This document shows, one piece after another, positions 61,001 through 64,000 of a stretch of DNA of 64,000 nt (positions are counted from its first letter, which is position 1; every line of letters starts with the position of its first letter). The stretch spans positions 104,519,006 to 104,583,005 of the forward strand of contig JAOWCC010000019.1 of the NCBI GenBank assembly GCA_030867875.1, in the 5' to 3' direction. Made by a program: the position numbers and the translations under genes. The notes under the pieces are model-generated. The model saw nothing but the letters and a program-made list of their open reading frames with translations. It ran no database searches and was not told the origin of the DNA. This stretch comes from Actinernus sp. WN-2022 (taxonomy: Eukaryota > Cnidaria > Anthozoa > Actiniaria > Actinernidae).

Positions 61001-63018
61001 GGTCAACTAAATTAGTACTAAATTTAGTTAAACTAAATGGTCAACACCTACGTTGGAGCGACTCTACCCCCTATTTCGTTCCATCAGAATGTTAACTTCT
61101 GATTAATTCATTCCTTCATCACTCGCTTTTTACGTGACGTTATCGCCACCATCTTGGTTGACGTAAACAAAAGATTCCTCGTTAACTTCGTCCATGCATC
61201 TTTGTTACTTGAATCTCTGGATATTAGTTGAAAGCCAAGAATTGTCAAGTTTTAGATAACCTACATGTAATTCGAACACGTTAGGAAGGCGAGCATGTCC
61301 TGTTCGAGTATACCAGCTATAGTTTAGCTTTTTAGTTATTCTGGGTATATACGTAGTCCATACCAAATATTGTAGTCATATCAGTATTATTTGTTATACA
61401 TAAATATATTGATTCTACTTTTGGCATAATAATAAGTGCATGGGGGTGTTTTCATAATTTTTATGTGAGACAGCCAACAGTTTCTATACTTGCCCACGAC
61501 TCAGGAACATATTTTCTCTTTACCGTTTAATTAAACTGGTCAAATATTGAATTACCTGAATGTATATGTTTAATTTACCACTTGTTAAATTGTTCTGTAT
61601 GTTGTTCTACAGGCCTCGGCAAACTTGGAAACATTTGTGAATTTCAGTGTTTTCTAAAAGGTTTCCTCGTTTGGCCGTGCAAATTTTGCTTTCGCAATAA
61701 ATGTTTCCCATTAGCTCACAATCTCGTCCCCAGAGCCCGGTTTTTTTTTTTTGGCAACTGCTAGCAGAGTTCTCTCTGTCCTTGTAAAATGGAAAGCGAA
61801 GGAGAGAGACCTCTGCCGACATCCGACGCTAACTCTGTCGCGTATACGTGAAGTTTCCTTGGCAACAAGTGACGTGTATCCCACGTGAACGAACACCTGT
61901 TCTTGCACAGTCAATAAGTGTCGCCCCAGCCGCGGCGACCCAATATTAGACTAACGAAATGCAACTTGGATCATGCGTACAGCCCTTTTCCGGTAAAACC
62001 TGTTTTCGAAACTGCCTTGACTCGTCCATGATTGTGGACAACGATTGATCAAAGAAAGCGTCGGATGTCGGCATAGGTCTCTCTCCTTCGCTTTCCATTT
62101 TACCAAGAGAGAGAGAGAACTCTGCTAGCACGGGAAGGCTAAGGTTAATTTTAGCGTGAGGGAAGCTGATTTTGTAGGTAACATCCAGTGCCTACTAAGG
62201 GAAGAGGTCAAAATAATGGATTTCGAATGGTACCCAATTTTGTCATGGGAGGTGGTGGGTGGCGCGTAATACCCCCACCCCCTTTTTCGGGGGTGATTTT
62301 GTTGCGTTGTAAAATAGGGATACCTGATTTTAATGCAGACACACGTTCTTATCTGCCTGTATAAACTAGAAATATAGTTACTTCTTCGATAAGTATTTTA
62401 TTCAAAAAGATATTTGTGGTCAAAAATATAGATTTTGTCAAAATAGATGGTTAGAAATTCACAAATTCAGAACGTGGACAAACTATATTTTTTCTAATCT
62501 CGCAATTTGAAAGCCTTCTCAAGAGATCGTAACATTATGTTTCAAATGATTAATGCCTGCAGGTAGTAAACGTTTTAGTATTAAGGTAATAAACTTTTTT
62601 TTTACCTCTTTTAGGAAGGAAGCCGTCGAAGGAATTTTCCAAGAGGTTCGTTTTTGCCAAATACCAAAGAATAGCCTCACCAAGCAAATCATCCCTGAAC
62701 TCGTTGAAAAAGAACAACTTTGTGCTGAGCTAATAGAACAAGCAATGTCCCACCATAAAGACCCTGGCAAGAATCCAGGACGTCCACGTAAGCCACTGGA
62801 ATCCATTTACATCATCAGCAAAAAGGACAACATGGCAGAAAGGTTTGACCCAGTGCATTGCGCATGCGTGCCGTGTTACTCTATGGTGCCAGTGGATGAC
62901 GAAAATGAAGGGGAATACCGCTGTGCAGTAGTGATCAGTCAGGATTTGTATGCAGTGTATGGGTCGCGAGTTGAGAAGTTTGATCCTGTAGGACTCTGCT
63001 GGCAAGAGGTTGGACCTG
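51685..63018 (+). CDS. BTB-BACK-Kelch (KLHL-type) gene, 5' part, 3 exons seen
   Basis: A probable substrate adaptor for CUL3 RING ubiquitin ligases. Exons are 51685-52041, 57841-58130 and 62615-63018, with phases 0, 2 and 1 that join cleanly for 350 residues. The BTB domain is about residues 25-119 (HCDITL at 36-41, then LSPYFRQVF). The BACK domain is about 125-235, including PSNSLRLQEVAKRH and LRVKREEIVYEAVLRWYKHD. The Kelch propeller begins after about 290 (ISQDLYAVYGSRVEKFDP). KLHL proteins are usually 550-650 residues, so the remaining blades lie beyond 64000. Introns are 5799 and 4484 bp; the first contains a LINE in antisense, the second several repeats. The specific KLHL orthologue cannot be assigned from this part. 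Confidence 0.93.
52226..52560. mobile_element. MITE with internal tandem duplication
   Basis: The left TTCGATTGACCGACGTATTC and ATAAGAATACACGGAAT pair with the right ATTCCATCTATTCTTATTCTGGAAT and GGTCAATCGAACG. The AGTGCAAAATGTGCCTG segment occurs twice (about 52360 and 52495). Copy of the 3680-3800 family. Confidence 0.75.
52597..52684. repeat. 88-bp hairpin
   Basis: AGCCTGATTTTCAGACGGTA pairs with TACCGTCTAAAATCAGGCT, and the inner GCCGCTCACT pairs with AGTGAGCGG, around CCCTAGGGG. Confidence 0.88.
54950..57450 (-). mobile_element. L1-like LINE, 5'-truncated, internally deleted, antisense in BTB-Kelch intron 1
   Basis: On the minus strand, in order: the linker ILNLEKRLHCKKHIIKLKL near 57390; KNKTPGCDGLSVEFYLKFWQ near 57110; VVSLIPKQKK; NWRPLS fused directly to HNDQTGYVKNRF (56910); MFIDFKKAFDTIDWNYLF near 56790; a frameshift; RQGCPLSG near 56620; YADDTTFFLANS near 56490; and the C-terminal zinc motif C-X2-C-X11-H-X4-C near 55240. 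The endonuclease is absent. Several frameshifts and stops make it inactive. Confidence 0.9.
57841..58130 (+). CDS. BTB-Kelch exon 2 (BACK domain)
   Basis: Acceptor TTATTATTGTGTTACAG, phase 0 start NQEALDAIMG. It ends in AACAG before GTAACA, phase 2. It holds the 3-box region and most of BACK (FLELEEDHLKEIISSENL). Confidence 0.92.
58438..59168. mobile_element. TTAA-flanked MITE carrying a 70-bp minisatellite
   Basis: TTAA at 58438 and 59165. The left GGTGAAGTAATATACGGG pairs with the right CCCGTATTACTTCACC, and AATTTCTTGCAACTTGTCGC pairs with GCGAGACAAATTGCAAGAAATT. The terminus TTAAAGGTG on the right fits Kolobok/T2-type MITEs. There is no transposase. It is in BTB-Kelch intron 2. Confidence 0.82.
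58675..59110 (+). repeat. 70-bp minisatellite, about 6 copies
   Basis: The unit runs GACAAGTTGCTCGAGTGGGT, GGTAATACGTGCAGCATCGC, then ACTTGAACTCGCAACGCAAC and ATTGTTGCGA. The unit contains the subterminal GTTGCGAGACAAGTTGC of the host MITE. Multiple overlapping frames here are artefacts. Confidence 0.95.
59640..60665 (-). mobile_element. Decayed CR1-like LINE, reverse transcriptase part
   Basis: On the minus strand: LDFSAAFDIIGH near 60625; LSYQFGFTGTVLDWFKSYL near 60550; a CADDSQLYI catalytic motif near 60340 (first residue Cys instead of Tyr); and HISPILCNLHWPPIRERISF with KILLVTYKVINACAPSYI near 59830. Frames are broken. Confidence 0.85.
60147..60297 (+). repeat. Tandem duplication of about 76 bp inside the LINE
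   Basis: ACCACCTCCGTCTTAGACGG and the bases following, to GAGATTAAT, are present twice with two or three differences. Confidence 0.9.
60764..60905. mobile_element. MITE, copy 2
   Basis: The left CGGTTGTTCGAAGAAAGG pairs with the right CCTTGCTTCGAACAACCGGG. It shares GATAGCGCTAAATCTGTAAT with 22601-22866. Confidence 0.8.
61130..61250. repeat. Dispersed segment with CRE/YY1-like motifs, copy 2
   Basis: GTGACGTTATCGCCACCATCTTGG, GTAAACAAA and TTTGTTACTTGAATC correspond in order to 16905-17050. Confidence 0.55.
61759..62130. mobile_element. 372-bp fold-back element
   Basis: The left TGCTAGCAGAGTTCTCTCT, AAAATGGAAAGCGAAGGAGAG and GACATCCGACGC pair with complements at 62060-62130. A T-run at 61741-61752 precedes it. 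Confidence 0.88.
62615..63018 (+). CDS. BTB-Kelch exon 3 (end of BACK, start of Kelch)
   Basis: Acceptor TTTTTTTACCTCTTTTAG; the first G completes Arg216 and KEAVEGIFQEVRFCQIP follows. It ends in CCTG before GTATGT, phase 1. If unspliced the frame would stop at 63035. Confidence 0.9.
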
Positions 63019-63049
63019 GTATGTTGGAATACTGATTTTTGAGCAAGTT

Positions 63050-63207
63050 GGAGTGGATTTGGTATGAGTGACAGGTTACCGTACTGCCGTGACATTGAAA
63101 TGGCTTTCTCGTTATTGTTGTTGTCCTCCTGATCCAATCAAATGATAGAGTCATGGTACGGTTACGGTAACGTTAGATGCAGTCTTTCCCACTCATACGA
63201 AATCTCC
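63050..63207. mobile_element. MITE related to 21642-21841
   Basis: Shares GGATTTGGTATGAGTG, the complement ACTCATACGAAATC, and the inner GGTTACGGTAACG and GATCCAATCAAAT segments with the intron 7 MITE of the phosphatase gene. It begins about 30 bp after the exon 3 donor. Confidence 0.75.
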
Positions 63208-64000
63208 TGTGACTACAAAAAGCTCTAATCAGTTTGCTTTCAGTATAATTCTTTCAAATGAGCATTTATTGTCGATACAGGCCCAGTTCCTCAAAGTCTA
63301 ATTAAGCCAAGTTAATAGAGGGGAATGGTTAGGAAACCCGGCAAACTTCAAAGGGACTAACAAAGGCGCAGCGATTTAAGTTGGAAGGAGGTAAAACAGA
63401 ATTTTCCATAGCTAGCTATAGCACTATAGATAATATTTAGCGCTCGATGATAAGCAAATACGACAATTTTACGCTAGAAAGCAGGGCACGTATTTCGTTA
63501 TTTTGAGCCATTTTAGCGCTCAGCTATGTTTCTAGTCATTCTTTTCTCCTAAACTCGTAAAATAAATGCAATTTTTAGGTCGAATATGAAAGAAAACATA
63601 TTGAATCATGCAGAAATCCAATCGTAAACAAACCAATTTTATGCGGCGTTTCATTTAGCTTCGTTTTTTCCCTCGAGCTATAATATCCCGCGCAGACAAA
63701 TATCAGTGCTTATAACCCATCAAATATTTTCTCTTGCGCGTGATCAGTTGAATGCGTCACGTGACCCGATATTTTCTCTCCACGAGTGGGAAATATCAGC
63801 ACATACATCCCCTCTGAGCGTATAAGCGCGCGTCAAAGAAAATATTTGAAGGTTGATAACAACAATAACCTACATTGTGGCGTCGAAATCTGCCCTGATA
63901 TTCAGGCATTGGGAAGTGGACGTCAGCTTAATCTCGTTTCCAGATCCTCTCTAGTCCTCATGCAGTGGAAAGGGGGTCTGGTCAAAGTCTTTATGATTTG
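63208..64000. other. Start of BTB-Kelch intron 3, nothing recognised
   Basis: No exon with a Kelch repeat was recognised in the last 800 bases. Confidence 0.4.

Overview
The window looks like nuclear DNA from an anthozoan cnidarian, most likely a stony coral (inference). It is AT-rich and intron-bearing, with clear animal gene families. Between the genes it is packed with MITEs, fold-back elements, minisatellites and decayed non-LTR retrotransposons. Splice models below were assembled by eye from reading frame, GT/AG sites, intron phase and family alignment from memory; no search was run.

Left part (1-20 kb): a small lysine/arginine-rich ORF (315-524), a MITE with an internal 20-bp minisatellite (2498-3073), and the start of an interferon regulatory factor (IRF) gene on the minus strand (coding exon 8035-8374, with a 77-bp intron just upstream). 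A 62-bp minisatellite lies at 9970-10330. Candidate exons of an unrecognised secreted protein lie at 15904-16879 (minus). Several MITEs occupy 16-20 kb.

Central part (20.5-35.6 kb): one complete minus-strand gene for a DUSP15/DUSP22-like (JKAP/VHY type) N-myristoylated dual-specificity phosphatase. I reconstruct eight coding exons of 21, 34, 83, 50, 45, 30, 172 and 243 bp. They total exactly 678 bp, 225 codons plus stop, with every intron phase compatible. The general acid D57, catalytic C88 and R94 fall at the numbers I recall for human DUSP22. Its introns carry a 51-bp satellite, a C-rich pyrimidine tract, MITEs, two adjacent approximately 0.9 and 1.2 kb fold-back elements and a TTAA-flanked Kolobok-like element.

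36-50 kb: a CR1/jockey-like LINE remnant, a 106-bp minisatellite, then a complete uninterrupted ionotropic glutamate receptor gene (39590-42493, minus, 967 codons). It is most like NMDA-class or related early-animal receptors, with unusual pore-loop and ligand-pocket residues. Beyond it are palindromic repeats, a GGTAATTACC satellite at two places, and LINE 3' ends.

51.6-63 kb: the 5' part of a plus-strand BTB-BACK-Kelch (KLHL-type) gene. Three exons are visible, encoding BTB, BACK and the start of the Kelch propeller; the gene runs off the right edge. Intron 1 holds an antisense L1-like LINE with an internal deletion. Intron 2 holds a TTAA-flanked MITE with a 70-bp minisatellite, a decayed CR1-like LINE and other MITEs.

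The genes are independent eukaryotic units with no operon logic: an immune-type transcription factor, a membrane-anchored phosphatase, a neurotransmitter-type receptor and a probable CUL3 ubiquitin-ligase adaptor.
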